Source: Hahnella aquatica (GTDB taxonomy: Bacteria; Pseudomonadota; Gammaproteobacteria; Burkholderiales; Burkholderiaceae_A). Taken from it: 64,000 nt of DNA. Below are positions 28,517 to 37,255 of the stretch, one piece after another. The stretch is taken from positions 186,001 through 250,000 of the forward strand of contig OZ239144.1 of the NCBI GenBank assembly GCA_965194505.1, read 5' to 3'. The notes under the pieces were generated by a model. It made no database searches and was not told the DNA's origin. It saw nothing but the letters and a program-made list of their open reading frames with translations. The position numbers and the translations under genes are program-made. How positions within the stretch are numbered: the first letter of the stretch is position 1; every line of letters starts with the position of its first letter.

Positions 28517-28909
28517 ATGGTCGGTGAATACAACTATGGAACGGGGCGCCGCAAGAGTTCGGTGGCCCGCGTGTTTATCAAGGCTGGCAAGGGCAACTTT
28601 GTTGTCAACGGCAAGCCGCTCGATGAGTACTTTGCGCGTGAGACGGGCCGCATGATGGTGCGCCAACCGTTGAACCTCACGAATCATCTCGCCACGTTCG
28701 ACATCATGGTCAATGTGCAAGGCGGTGGCGAGACGGGCCAGGCAGGCGCTGTTCGCCATGGCCTCACCCGCGCCCTTGTGGATTACGATGAAACCTTGAA
28801 GCCTGTGCTATCCAAGGCTGGCCTGGTGACGCGTGATGCCCGGGAAGTCGAGCGCAAGAAGGTCGGTTTGCACAAGGCGCGCAAGCGCAAGCAGTTCTCA
28901 AAGCGCTAA
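28517..28909 (+). CDS. rpsI: 30S ribosomal protein S9
   Basis: A 130-aa protein with YGTGRRKSSVARVFIKAGKG, GGGETGQAGAVRHGLTRAL and the basic C-terminal tail KKVGLHKARKRKQFSKR that reaches the ribosomal P site. Normal length. It is the second gene of the rplM-rpsI operon. Confidence 0.98.
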   Translation: MVGEYNYGTGRRKSSVARVFIKAGKGNFVVNGKPLDEYFARETGRMMVRQPLNLTNHLATFDIMVNVQGGGETGQAGAVRHGLTRALVDYDETLKPVLSKAGLVTRDAREVERKKVGLHKARKRKQFSKR

Positions 28910-28944
28910 GCGCCATTTCTGGAGGGTCTTCTAACTCCAGAGAG

Positions 28945-28979
28945 AACCCCGGCTCGAGCGCTCCAGCCGGGGTTTTTTA
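28945..28979 (+). terminator. rplM-rpsI terminator
   Basis: The stem AACCCCGGCT (28945-28954) pairs with AGCCGGGGTT (28965-28974) around a 10-nt loop and is followed by TTTT. It lies 35 bp after rpsI and before the convergent argC stop. Confidence 0.93.
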
Positions 28980-29017
28980 TTTGGGCTGGCCGCATTGCAG
29001 CGGCGGTAACCCGGGTG

Positions 29018-29971
29018 TTAGACCGAGAGCCCAGCCATCTCCTCGCAGCCCAGCATAAGGTTCATGTTCTGCACAGCAGCGCCACTTGCACCCTTGCCCA
29101 GGTTGTCCAGGCAGGCCATTAGAATCGCCTGCTTCTCATTGGCGAAGACAAAGAGATCTGCCCGATTGGTGCCATTGCAACGCTGGGTGTCAAAAAACCC
29201 GTGGGCGAGCGTCTCAGGGTCTCGCAGGGGCATGACCCGAACAAACGTCTCGTGTTCGTAGTGCTCGGCCAGACCCTTGTGCAGAGATTCTCCAGACATC
29301 GCGGAACCCAGCACGGTAAGGTCCAGCGGAATGCTCACGGTGAGCCCTTGGAGGAAAGGGCCAACGATGGGCATGAAAACTGGCGTGGCATTCAAGTGGC
29401 TGTGTAGCGTCATCTCCGGCAGGTGCTTGTGCGCAAGCCCCAGGGCATAGGGGCGGGGCGCATCCAGTTCGGCATCGCCGCCAGCCTCATAGGCCTCGAT
29501 CATCTTATTACCCCCACCCGAGTAGCCCGTGATCGAGGTTGCACTCAGCGTGAGATCGGGCGGTAATAGACCCGCATCCATCAACGGGCGAACCAGCAGA
29601 ATGAAGGCTGTGGCATGGCAGCCGGGGTTCGACACACGCCTGCTCTGTGCAATGAGTTTGCGGTGCCCAAGCGCTAGCTCTGGTAGGCCATAGGCCCATT
29701 GCGGGTGTGTACGGTGGGCGGTGCTGGCGTCAATCAATCGGGCCTTTGGATTGGTGACCAGGGATGCAGCCTCCCGGGCGGCATCATCTGGCAGGCACAG
29801 GAAGGAGACGTCGGCCTCGTTCAAGAGTCGTGCACGCTCGGCAGGGTCTTTTCGCTTGTCTGGATCGATGCTGAGCACCTCCAGGTCCGCACGGCCAGCG
29901 AGCATGCTGTGAATCCTCAGGCCCGTGGTGCCCTCCTGGCCGTCCACGTAGACAAGGTGCTTGGTGGTCAT
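29018..29971 (-). CDS. argC: N-acetyl-gamma-glutamyl-phosphate reductase (type 2)
   Basis: NADPH-dependent reduction of N-acetylglutamyl phosphate to the semialdehyde in arginine synthesis. The 317-aa length and VDGQEGTTGLRIHSML N-terminus match the shorter type 2 AGPR family. The catalytic Cys is in SNPGCHATAF (about residue 117), and ITGYSGGG and LPEMTLHSHL follow. It is transcribed alone, convergent with rpsI. Confidence 0.94.
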   Translation of the reverse strand: MTTKHLVYVDGQEGTTGLRIHSMLAGRADLEVLSIDPDKRKDPAERARLLNEADVSFLCLPDDAAREAASLVTNPKARLIDASTAHRTHPQWAYGLPELALGHRKLIAQSRRVSNPGCHATAFILLVRPLMDAGLLPPDLTLSATSITGYSGGGNKMIEAYEAGGDAELDAPRPYALGLAHKHLPEMTLHSHLNATPVFMPIVGPFLQGLTVSIPLDLTVLGSAMSGESLHKGLAEHYEHETFVRVMPLRDPETLAHGFFDTQRCNGTNRADLFVFANEKQAILMACLDNLGKGASGAAVQNMNLMLGCEEMAGLSV

Positions 29972-30051
29972 GGGGGGAGCATAACAGTGGCTAAACGCGG
30001 CTCACCAATGCCGCCACCGATGGGCACGGCGGAGCACCATCACATTTATCC

Positions 30052-30080
30052 TTGAAAAAATAACATTGTGATTCCATAAT
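30052..30080 (+). promoter_or_regulatory. Promoter of the DUF4143 ATPase gene, probably leaderless
   Basis: TTGAAA (30052-30057), a 17-bp spacer and CATAAT (30075-30080) lie in a short AT-rich stretch. The expected start of transcription, about seven bases after the -10, coincides with ATG 30088, and no ribosome site is present, so the mRNA may be leaderless. Confidence 0.6.
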
Positions 30081-30087
30081 TACAAGC

Positions 30088-31251
30088 ATGATTCCACGTA
30101 AAGCCTTCCATACCGTCTTACAAGGGCTTCAGCAGTTCCCAGCGGTCGCCTTGCTTGGGCCGCGTCAGGTCGGCAAGACTACCCTGGCGCTGGAAGTTGC
30201 CCACACATTTGATCCAGACCACCTTTACCTCGACATGGAGTCGGAACTTGACCAGGCCAAACTCGCCAACGCTCGGCTGTTCTTGAGCCAGCAGAGGCGT
30301 CGGCTTGTTGTCATTGACGAAGTGCACCGCAAGCCCGCTCTTTTTCCTGAACTCAGGGGCTTGATCGACGAGGCTAAAAGAGAAGGGCGTAAAGCTGGTC
30401 AGTACTTGATGCTTGGTTCAGCCTCTCTGGACCTACTCAAACAAGCTGGGGAGACGCTGGCGGGGCGAATCCTATACGCCCAGTTGTGCCCGCTTCAGTG
30501 CCAAGAACTCGAACACAGCGACATTGACAAGCTCTGGCTGCGAGGCGGTTTCCCGGATAGTTTTCTTGCCTCAAGCGACGAGACCAGCTTGGCTTGGCGA
30601 CGAAGCTTCATTCGCAGCTACTTGGAGCGGGATGTCTCTCAGTTTGCCCCCCGCATCTCTACTGCGGATCTGCGCAGCCTCTGGGTCATGCTGGCCCACC
30701 AGCAAGCAACGCAGGTGAACGTGGCAGCTCTTAGCCGCAGCCTTGGAGTGGACCAGAGAACGGTCAAACACCACATGTCTCTGTTGACGGACCTCATGCT
30801 TCTTCGGCAGATCCCGGCTTGGCACGGCAATGTAGGTAAACGCCTGGTTAAAACTCCGAAAACTTATATTCGTGACTCGGGCCTTCTCCATGGCTTGCTC
30901 GGCATTGAGACAATGGAATCGCTCCTGTCTAACCCGGTCGTGGGTGGGAGCTGGGAAGCTTTCGTGAGCGAGACTGTTGCCCAGTGCCTGGGTGATCGTG
31001 GGCGATTGTTCTTCTATCGAACCAGTGCGGGGGCAGAAATCGACCTTTTGGCAGAGTTGCCAAGTGGTGAGCGCTGGGCCATTGAGGTAAAGCGGGCCAC
31101 GGCGCCAAAACTCACCAAAGGGTTCCATCTAGCGTGTTCAGATCTTCAGCCCAAACGGAAGGTGGTCGTCACCCCCGGGCACGAGCGGTGGTGGCTGGCT
31201 GAGGACATCGAGGTCATGGGGCTTCGGGATTTGGTCGAATCGTTTACATAG
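30088..31251 (+). CDS. AAA ATPase with DUF4143-type C-terminus
   Basis: A 387-aa protein of the AAA_14/DUF4143 family. Walker A is GPRQVGKTTLA (about residues 24-34), Walker B is LVVIDEVHR, and the arginine-rich sensor region includes YLERDVSQF. The second half has VNVAALSRSLGVDQRTVKHHMSLL (a winged-helix-like stretch), YIRDSGLLHGLLG and a C-terminal GAEIDLLAELPSGERWAIEVKRA segment resembling a PD-(D/E)xK nuclease core. Members are widespread, usually solitary, and of unproven function; some are discussed as toxin-antitoxin or defence-linked. Not part of an operon here. Confidence 0.88.
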   Translation: MIPRKAFHTVLQGLQQFPAVALLGPRQVGKTTLALEVAHTFDPDHLYLDMESELDQAKLANARLFLSQQRRRLVVIDEVHRKPALFPELRGLIDEAKREGRKAGQYLMLGSASLDLLKQAGETLAGRILYAQLCPLQCQELEHSDIDKLWLRGGFPDSFLASSDETSLAWRRSFIRSYLERDVSQFAPRISTADLRSLWVMLAHQQATQVNVAALSRSLGVDQRTVKHHMSLLTDLMLLRQIPAWHGNVGKRLVKTPKTYIRDSGLLHGLLGIETMESLLSNPVVGGSWEAFVSETVAQCLGDRGRLFFYRTSAGAEIDLLAELPSGERWAIEVKRATAPKLTKGFHLACSDLQPKRKVVVTPGHERWWLAEDIEVMGLRDLVESFT

Positions 31252-31336
31252 TTTGGCAGCCACAAGGGTCTCCCTTGCGGTCGGACCGCCACGAGAGCAG
31301 AATTCAGGGAAGTTGAATACCTACTAGGAATCCGCC

Positions 31337-31717
31337 ATGAACGCGTCCGTCCAAACAGAATCCCTCGTGCCTGATGCATCGGCCATGCCCGCACCTTTGG
31401 TCTTTACAGACTCTGCGGCCGGCAAGGTGAAGGCGCTCATCGACGAGGAGGGCAATCCCGAACTTAAGCTGCGGGTCTTCGTGCAGGGCGGCGGATGCTC
31501 GGGTTTTCAGTATGGCTTCACCTTCGATGAGGCCGTGAACGAGGATGACACCGTGATGGACAAGAATGGTGTTCAACTACTGATCGACAGCATGAGCTAC
31601 CAGTACCTGGTGGGGGCAGAGATCGACTACAAAGAAGACCTCGAGGGCGCTCAGTTCGTCATTAAGAACCCCAACGCAACAACCACATGCGGGTGCGGGT
31701 CTAGTTTTTCGGTTTAA
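31337..31717 (+). CDS. erpA: Iron-sulfur cluster insertion protein ErpA
   Basis: An A-type Fe-S carrier (126 aa) that delivers clusters to apo-enzymes such as those of isoprenoid synthesis and respiration. The three conserved Cys are in GGGCSGFQYG (about residue 54) and the C-terminal TTCGCGSSFSV. The N-terminal 20 residues form a disordered extension. It is a single-gene unit. Confidence 0.95.
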   Translation: MNASVQTESLVPDASAMPAPLVFTDSAAGKVKALIDEEGNPELKLRVFVQGGGCSGFQYGFTFDEAVNEDDTVMDKNGVQLLIDSMSYQYLVGAEIDYKEDLEGAQFVIKNPNATTTCGCGSSFSV

Positions 31718-31826
31718 AACTCAAAAGATTTATCGGCCTGAGTTAAGCACGTTTCCTCATCTGGCCGAGCAAGGCAGCGCCCCGAACCGGAGGCGGTAGT
31801 AACGCGAAAGTAGTGCATGTGCCTCT

Positions 31827-31855
31827 CATTCAATGTTTTAGGAGAACATTGAATG
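31827..31855 (+). promoter_or_regulatory. Hairpin enclosing the porin 2 ribosome site
   Basis: CATTCAATGTT (31827-31837) and AACATTGAATG (31845-31855) are perfect inverted repeats. The ribosome site AGGAG lies in the 7-nt loop and the ATG forms the end of the right arm. Such a fold could tune translation. The left arm is absent upstream of porin 1. Confidence 0.7.
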
Positions 31856-32947
31856 AAGAAGCATCTTATTGCTGCGGCCGTGGCCGCTGCGGTTGCAGTG
31901 CCTGCTGCTGCACAGGTCACGGTGTACGGCGTCATTGACCAAGCCTTCGGCGTGCAGGACAACGGCGCGACGGCCTCGGCAACGGTCGAGCCCTCCACCG
32001 TGACAAACTTTCAGAGTCTGCTCGCCACTCAGCGCCTCGGATTCCGCGGTTCAGAGGACCTCGGTGGTGGGCTGAAAGCCAACTTCGTGATCGAGGGAGG
32101 ATTGCAGCAAGGTACTGGCTCTGCAAGCACCGCTAGATACCAGCGTTGGACTCGTGCCACTTATGTTGAGCTCGAAGGTGGTTTTGGTAAGGTACAGCTT
32201 GGGTGGATGGATCTGGGAACCACCAACATCGACGATGCGGTCTCCCAGGCAGGAAACCTCGGAGCGATGTTTACACAGGCGGACGCTGGCGACATCACCA
32301 ACGCCACAGGGAATGGAGATGGCCTCGGCAACGATAACGCAAATGGCATCAACTTCATTACACCGAGCTTCAACGGCGTGACAGTTGAGTTTGGTTATAA
32401 GCCGCGCCACCTAATCGCCGCTGAGAGCTCCGGAGTTGCATCAAAGGCTCAAGGCGCTAACGCAGCAACTCAAGAGTCTCAGATGGGCGTTCGAGTTGAT
32501 TATCGGAACGGTCCTCTCTTAGTGGCGGTTGGCCGCACGCAAGGTGACAGTGAGGACGGCCCGACCTTCGACCGTAAACTCACGGCCCTCGGCGTCTCCT
32601 ACAACGCTGGAGTCGTCTCCGTTGGCTTTGCCCGTGTTGAGGCTGAACCGAGTTCGACGGTTGAGCATGAGTACAATCTGCTCTCAGCCGCCGTTCCCAT
32701 GGGCAACGGCTTGGCCTTGCATGGCGTCTACCAGACCGCCAAGGCTAACGGTGCCAATGAGAAGGCCACTGGCTATACCCTCGCGGTGACCAAAGCCCTC
32801 TCCAAGCGCACCACCGCCTATGCGGCCTACAGTGACCTCGACAACAAAGGTGCTAACGCTGGTTATTCCATGCGTGGTACCGGGAGCGCAAGCGCTGTAA
32901 ACACTGATCCCTCTGCGTTCGCAGTTGGTATCCGTCACTCCTTCTAG
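31853..32947 (+). CDS. General (Gram-negative type) porin 2
   Basis: A 364-aa outer-membrane porin, paralogue of the one at 26608-27708. Signal peptide MKKHLIAAAVAAAVAVPAAA, mature start QVTVYGVIDQAFG, RLGFRGSEDLGGGLKANF, TKALSKRTTAYAAYSDL and terminal RHSF are visible. It starts behind AGGAG. It forms a single-gene unit with its own terminator. Confidence 0.95.
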   Translation: MKKHLIAAAVAAAVAVPAAAQVTVYGVIDQAFGVQDNGATASATVEPSTVTNFQSLLATQRLGFRGSEDLGGGLKANFVIEGGLQQGTGSASTARYQRWTRATYVELEGGFGKVQLGWMDLGTTNIDDAVSQAGNLGAMFTQADAGDITNATGNGDGLGNDNANGINFITPSFNGVTVEFGYKPRHLIAAESSGVASKAQGANAATQESQMGVRVDYRNGPLLVAVGRTQGDSEDGPTFDRKLTALGVSYNAGVVSVGFARVEAEPSSTVEHEYNLLSAAVPMGNGLALHGVYQTAKANGANEKATGYTLAVTKALSKRTTAYAAYSDLDNKGANAGYSMRGTGSASAVNTDPSAFAVGIRHSF

Positions 32948-32986
32948 TTTCTCTGCAGCCCCCGTGGCTGTGTGATCTTGGAAGCC

Positions 32987-33019
32987 AAAACCCCCGCCCG
33001 CAAGGCGGGGGTTTTCTTT
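32987..33019 (+). terminator. Porin 2 terminator
   Basis: A perfect 12-bp stem AAAACCCCCGCC/GGCGGGGGTTTT with a 5-nt CGCAA loop (32987-33015), 40 bp after the porin stop, followed by a pyrimidine-rich tail. Confidence 0.93.
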
Positions 33020-33069
33020 ATCTCACTGGCAAACTCACCTACCTCGCAAGATGAGCAAGTCAATACCAG

Positions 33070-34206
33070 TCAACTCCGCCTGCTGTGAAGCAGGTTGATA
33101 TTCATCTCCGCTGACAACTCCGAAGCGTAGAACTTATCCACTATCTCCGGGCTGGTCCTGGCATTGCGAGCCAAGGTCAAGAGATCGATGCCCTCGCCGT
33201 ACAGCAGCCGAAACGTGATGGAGGAGTGCCGCAGGCTATAGAGCGTGCGCCGCTGCCCTCGAGCCCCCAGTCGAAGCCCCATAGCATCCAAGATCTTGCC
33301 AAAGTAGCGGTCCATCAGCCAGATGGCAGCCCCACGATCAGTGACCCTGGGCAGGAACAGGTAGTCGTCTGGGCCGGCCAATGCACTTTTATGGTGATGA
33401 TCTCGTAACCGCTCATAGATGTGCACGGCCGCAGGCATGGTGATGATCTGAGCGCTGTGGCGCTTGGTCTCGGGCAGTCTTAGCCTCAGGTAGCAGCGAT
33501 CCCCACGCACGATCTCCACGTGCTTATGCTGGATCACCTTGGCGTCCACGGGCCGCACGAAGCTGTTGACCATGAACCCGATGAGCCAGGTCATCTCCCA
33601 GGGCACCCCCTCAGTGGCTGTGAAGATCCCGCCCCGTGTGCTGCGGTGGCTTGCCGCCCGAGTGGGTGGCTCCGTGTAGCCAGATCTCAACTGCTTGGCT
33701 GCCCGCAGCAGCCGCAGGTACTCCACCACCGTAAAGTGCCCCCTGGGATTGGTGGGTGCCTTGACGGTGGGGAATGCGGGCACCCGATCGATCCGCTCCT
33801 GGTGCAGGCAGCGGGTCAATAGTTTGCGCAACACCACCAGGTAGGCCTTGATGGTGGAGGCTCGGACCCCCTTGGCCGACAGATGGCCCACGAAGCGCTC
33901 TATGGCAGAGCGGTCGATGCGCTGGATGGGGGTATTCTTGAAATGGGCGGCGATCTCGCCCCTGGCACGCTGACTCGTGATCTGGAAGGACTGCTGGGTG
34001 ATTTCACCCCTGGCCAAGCGGGCGCTCTCGTATGCCAAGAGCAGGTCAATGGCCTTACCAAAGCCTTCGCCACGCGGATTCGCGGAAACGTGAGGGGGCT
34101 GACTCGCTAAGGGAGACCGTTGCCGCGGGGTAACCTTGGCAGGACCATGAACTTCAACCAGCGCGGCGTCGTTTGCCGCATCAATAGCCGGGTGTGTAAT
34201 CCACAT
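33070..34206 (-). CDS. Tyrosine-type site-specific recombinase (integrase)
   Basis: A 378-aa protein with an N-terminal SAM-like/core-binding domain (about residues 50-140, ending SAKGVRASTIKAYLVVLRKLL) and a C-terminal catalytic domain. Candidate catalytic residues are R218 (VNSFVRPVD), K248 (ETKRH), R326 in TLYSLRHSS and Y360 in VDKFYAS. The first His of the HxxR box is Tyr323 and the second His position appears to be Asn348, a variant seen in divergent integrases. There is no adjacent tRNA, attachment-site pair, excisionase or phage gene, so it is an orphan. Its start codon lies in a short inverted repeat. Confidence 0.88.
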   Translation of the reverse strand: MWITHPAIDAANDAALVEVHGPAKVTPRQRSPLASQPPHVSANPRGEGFGKAIDLLLAYESARLARGEITQQSFQITSQRARGEIAAHFKNTPIQRIDRSAIERFVGHLSAKGVRASTIKAYLVVLRKLLTRCLHQERIDRVPAFPTVKAPTNPRGHFTVVEYLRLLRAAKQLRSGYTEPPTRAASHRSTRGGIFTATEGVPWEMTWLIGFMVNSFVRPVDAKVIQHKHVEIVRGDRCYLRLRLPETKRHSAQIITMPAAVHIYERLRDHHHKSALAGPDDYLFLPRVTDRGAAIWLMDRYFGKILDAMGLRLGARGQRRTLYSLRHSSITFRLLYGEGIDLLTLARNARTSPEIVDKFYASELSAEMNINLLHSRRS

Positions 34207-34235
34207 GTGCTTCCCTCCTCAACAGAAAGCACATG
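34204..34235 (-). promoter_or_regulatory. Hairpin around the recombinase ribosome site
   Basis: CATGTGCTT (34204-34212) and AAGCACATG (34227-34235) are perfect inverted repeats. On the minus strand GAGGAGGG is in the loop and the ATG in the stem, so translation initiation may be occluded by folding. Confidence 0.6.
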
Positions 34236-34256
34236 AACATAAACATAAACCAGCGA

Positions 34257-35711
34257 CTACTCCACCGCCTTCACCATGTCCTCCACCACCTTCTTAGCAT
34301 CGCCAAAGACCATCATGGTCTTGTCCATGTAGAAGAGTTCGTTGTCCAGGCCTGCATAGCCAGAGGCCATGGAGCGCTTGTTCACAATGACTGTGGCAGC
34401 CTTGTAAGCCTCCAAGATGGGCATGCCGTAGATGGCGCTGCCTGGCGTGCGCGCGGCAGGGTTCACCACATCGTTGGCCCCGAGCACCAGGACCACGTCC
34501 GTCTGGCCAAAGTCGGAGTTGATGTCCTCCATCTCAAAGACCTGGTCGTAAGGAACCTCGGCCTCCGCAAGCAGCACGTTCATATGGCCCGGCATACGAC
34601 CGGCCACAGGGTGAATGGCATAGCGCACCGTGATGCCCTTCTCGATGAGCTTCTCGGTGAGTTCTTTCAGGGCATGCTGGGCGCGGGCCACGGCCAGACC
34701 ATAACCCGGCACAATGACTACGGAATCAGCATTGGCCATGAGGAAGGCAGCATCATCTGGGGAGCCACTCTTGACGGGCCGCTGGGGCTGATCGCCCGCG
34801 GCCGCCGTGGTAGCCTCGCCACCAAAGCCACCCAGAATCACGTTGAAGAAGCTGCGGTTCATGGCCTTACACATGATGTAGGACAGAATCGCGCCACTGG
34901 AACCCACCAGCGAGCCCGCAATGATGAGCATGCTGTTCCCAAGTGAGAATCCAATGCCCGCGGCCGCCCAGCCTGAATAGCTGTTGAGCATGGACACCAC
35001 CACCGGCATGTCTGCACCGCCGATGGGAATGATGATGAGCACGCCCAGCACGAAGGAGAGAGCGAGCATCAGGAAAAAGGCTTCCCAGCTCTGCGTGAAC
35101 ATGAAGACCAAGCCGAGCGCCACGGCGATGATGCCCAGCACCAGATTCACCATGTGCTGCCCCGGGAAGACCACGGGAGCCCCCTGAAATAGCCGGAACT
35201 TGTAGGAGCCCGAGAGCTTTCCGAAGGCAATCACCGACCCACTGAAGGTGATGGCGCCAATGGCTGCGCCCAAGAAGAGCTCCAGGCGGTTGCCCAAGGG
35301 AATGGGCTCACCCTTGGTGGTGATGTTGAGTGCATGGGGCTCGGCCACCGCCGCCACAGCGATGAACACCGCCGACAAACCAATCATCGAGTGCATGAAG
35401 GCGACCAACTCCGGCATCTTGGTCATCTCCACGCGCTTGGCCATGGTGGTGCCGATTACACCACCCACGACAAGCCCGCCGATGAGGAGCGCCAGGCCCG
35501 TGCCAAGCTGGCCACTGCCGCCCTGGAGGGTTTGGGCCATGGTGCCAATGAGTCCGAGGGTGGTGACCACGGCAATGGCCATGCCGGTCATGCCAAAAAC
35601 GTTGCCCCGAATGGAGGTGGTGGGGTGGGACAGGCCCTTTAAGGCCTGAATGAAGCAGACCGAGGCCACCAGGTAGAGCAGCGTGACCGTGTTCATCGAG
35701 AGGCTAAACAT
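34257..35711 (-). CDS. pntB: NAD(P) transhydrogenase subunit beta
   Basis: A 484-aa subunit that combines about nine membrane helices with the C-terminal NADP(H)-binding domain III. The latter shows VPGYGLAVARAQHALKEL, HPVAGRMPGHMNVLLAEA, LGANDVVNPAA and YAGLDNELFYMD. With the alpha subunits it couples hydride transfer from NADH to NADP+ to proton entry at the inner membrane. It begins immediately after the pntAB stop. Start may be ATG 35711 or 35696. Confidence 0.97.
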   Translation of the reverse strand: MFSLSMNTVTLLYLVASVCFIQALKGLSHPTTSIRGNVFGMTGMAIAVVTTLGLIGTMAQTLQGGSGQLGTGLALLIGGLVVGGVIGTTMAKRVEMTKMPELVAFMHSMIGLSAVFIAVAAVAEPHALNITTKGEPIPLGNRLELFLGAAIGAITFSGSVIAFGKLSGSYKFRLFQGAPVVFPGQHMVNLVLGIIAVALGLVFMFTQSWEAFFLMLALSFVLGVLIIIPIGGADMPVVVSMLNSYSGWAAAGIGFSLGNSMLIIAGSLVGSSGAILSYIMCKAMNRSFFNVILGGFGGEATTAAAGDQPQRPVKSGSPDDAAFLMANADSVVIVPGYGLAVARAQHALKELTEKLIEKGITVRYAIHPVAGRMPGHMNVLLAEAEVPYDQVFEMEDINSDFGQTDVVLVLGANDVVNPAARTPGSAIYGMPILEAYKAATVIVNKRSMASGYAGLDNELFYMDKTMMVFGDAKKVVEDMVKAVE

Positions 35712-36035
35712 TTAAGCAGCCTCCTTCTCGCCTGCGGGCGCTTTTTTCTCTTTCTTTTTGAACATCTCCAGCATCCGTCGGGTGACCAAGAAGCCACCAA
35801 ACACATTCACGGCGGCCAAGGCCACGGCCAGCACGCCCATGGTCATGCCCAGGGTGGTCTCGGTGAGCGCGGCCGCCATCATGGCACCCACAATCACAAT
35901 GGCAGAAATGGCATTGGTCACTGCCATGAGCGGCGTATGCAGAGCGGGAGTGACATTCCAGACCACGTGGTAGCCCACATAGATGGCGAGCACAAAAATA
36001 ATGAGGTTGGTGAGGGTGGGGTTGATCACATCCAT
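35712..36035 (-). CDS. pntAB: NAD(P) transhydrogenase subunit alpha, membrane part
   Basis: A 107-aa polypeptide with three to four membrane helices (LIIFVLAIYVGYHVVW, LMAVTNAISAIVIVGAMMAA, MGVLAVALAAVNVFGGFLV) and a Lys/Glu-rich tail. It corresponds to the C-terminal membrane portion of Escherichia coli PntA, encoded separately as in Rhodospirillum and many Burkholderiales. It lies between pntAA and pntB with 23 and 0 bp gaps. Confidence 0.95.
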   Translation of the reverse strand: MDVINPTLTNLIIFVLAIYVGYHVVWNVTPALHTPLMAVTNAISAIVIVGAMMAAALTETTLGMTMGVLAVALAAVNVFGGFLVTRRMLEMFKKKEKKAPAGEKEAA

Positions 36036-36058
36036 GGTGGTCTCCGAAGGGGCGCCGA

Positions 36059-37180
36059 TCAGGCGGCCCGGGTCACTTGGCCATCGCGGGCCACCAGGGT
36101 GGCCACCACGATGTCGTCATCCATCGGCACGGTGAGCGCGCCCTCTTTGGTGACGATGAGCTTGAGGAAGTCGAGCAGGTTGCGGGCATAGAGGGCCGAT
36201 GCGTCGGTGGCCACGAGGGCCGCCAGGTTGGGCTGGCCCACAATGCGCACACCATTGGCCGTGACGACCATTTCATTGAGCTTGGAGAGCGGGCAGTTGC
36301 CGCCCTGCTCCACAGCCATGTCCACAATGACCGAGCCCGCCTTCATGCTGGCCACCATGTCCTCAGTGATAAGCACGGGCGCCTTTCGGCCGGGGATCAG
36401 CGCGGTGGAGATGACGACATCCGCCTGGGCGACGCGCTTGGCCACTTCAGCGGCCTGCCGCTTCATCCAAGACTCGGGCATGGGCTTGGCATAACCGCCT
36501 TCGCCCTTTGCGATCTCGCGCTCTTCGTCCGTCTCGTAGGGCACGTCGATGAACTTGGCCCCGAGGGATTCAATTTGTTCCTTCACAGCCGGGCGCACAT
36601 CGGATGCTTCGATCACAGCGCCCAGGCGCTTGGCCGTGGCAATGGCCTGAAGGCCGGCCACACCAGCACCCAGGATGACCATGCGGGCGGCCTTTACGGT
36701 GCCGGCTGCCGTCATGAGCATGGGGAAGATGCGGGGGTAGGCATCGGCTGCAAGCATCACGGCCTTGTAGCCCGCCAGGTTGGCTTGCGAAGAGAGCACA
36801 TCGAGCGACTGTGCCCGGGTGGTGCGCGGCGCGGCCTCCATGGCAAAGGCGGTGAGGCCTGCAGCGGCGAGTTTCTCGAGCCCAGCGCGGTCGAACGGAT
36901 TGAGCATGCCCACCAGCGTGGCCCCCTTGCTCATGTGGCCAAGCTCGGCATCGGTGGGGAAGCGCACCTTGAGCACCATCTCAGCGCCCAGTGCTGCGGC
37001 CTGGTCTGCCAGCTGTGCACCGGCCTCGGTGTAGGCGGCATCGAGCATGGCGGCGGCGGTGCCAGCGCCTTTGGCGACCACCACACTGTGGCCCTGGCCC
37101 ACCAACTTTTTCACAGTCTCGGGCGAGGCGGCCACACGGGTTTCGCCGGGAAAAGTCTCCTTGGGAATGCCAATGCGCAT
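36059..37180 (-). CDS. pntAA: NAD(P) transhydrogenase subunit alpha, NAD-binding part
   Basis: A 373-aa soluble domain I. It begins MRIGIPKETFPGETRVAASP, and has KGATLVGMLNPF, the Rossmann motif VILGAGVAGLQAIATAKRLGA, and STALIPGRKAPVLI. It binds NAD(H) and docks on the membrane subunits. GGAGG precedes ATG 37180. It is the first gene of the operon and divergent from mnmA across 75 bp. Full-length for the split form. Confidence 0.96.
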   Translation of the reverse strand: MRIGIPKETFPGETRVAASPETVKKLVGQGHSVVVAKGAGTAAAMLDAAYTEAGAQLADQAAALGAEMVLKVRFPTDAELGHMSKGATLVGMLNPFDRAGLEKLAAAGLTAFAMEAAPRTTRAQSLDVLSSQANLAGYKAVMLAADAYPRIFPMLMTAAGTVKAARMVILGAGVAGLQAIATAKRLGAVIEASDVRPAVKEQIESLGAKFIDVPYETDEEREIAKGEGGYAKPMPESWMKRQAAEVAKRVAQADVVISTALIPGRKAPVLITEDMVASMKAGSVIVDMAVEQGGNCPLSKLNEMVVTANGVRIVGQPNLAALVATDASALYARNLLDFLKLIVTKEGALTVPMDDDIVVATLVARDGQVTRAA

Positions 37181-37255
37181 TCGCTTGTTCCTCCGTTGTT
37201 CTTTTCGTGCCGCTGTCGGCGCGGCTTGGTGGACTTCTCTAAACTGTCATCATAT

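Noticed and set aside
30088..31251. The DUF4143 ATPase as part of a defence island
   Set aside because: Neighbours are argC and erpA, both housekeeping; no nuclease, methylase or other defence gene is adjacent.
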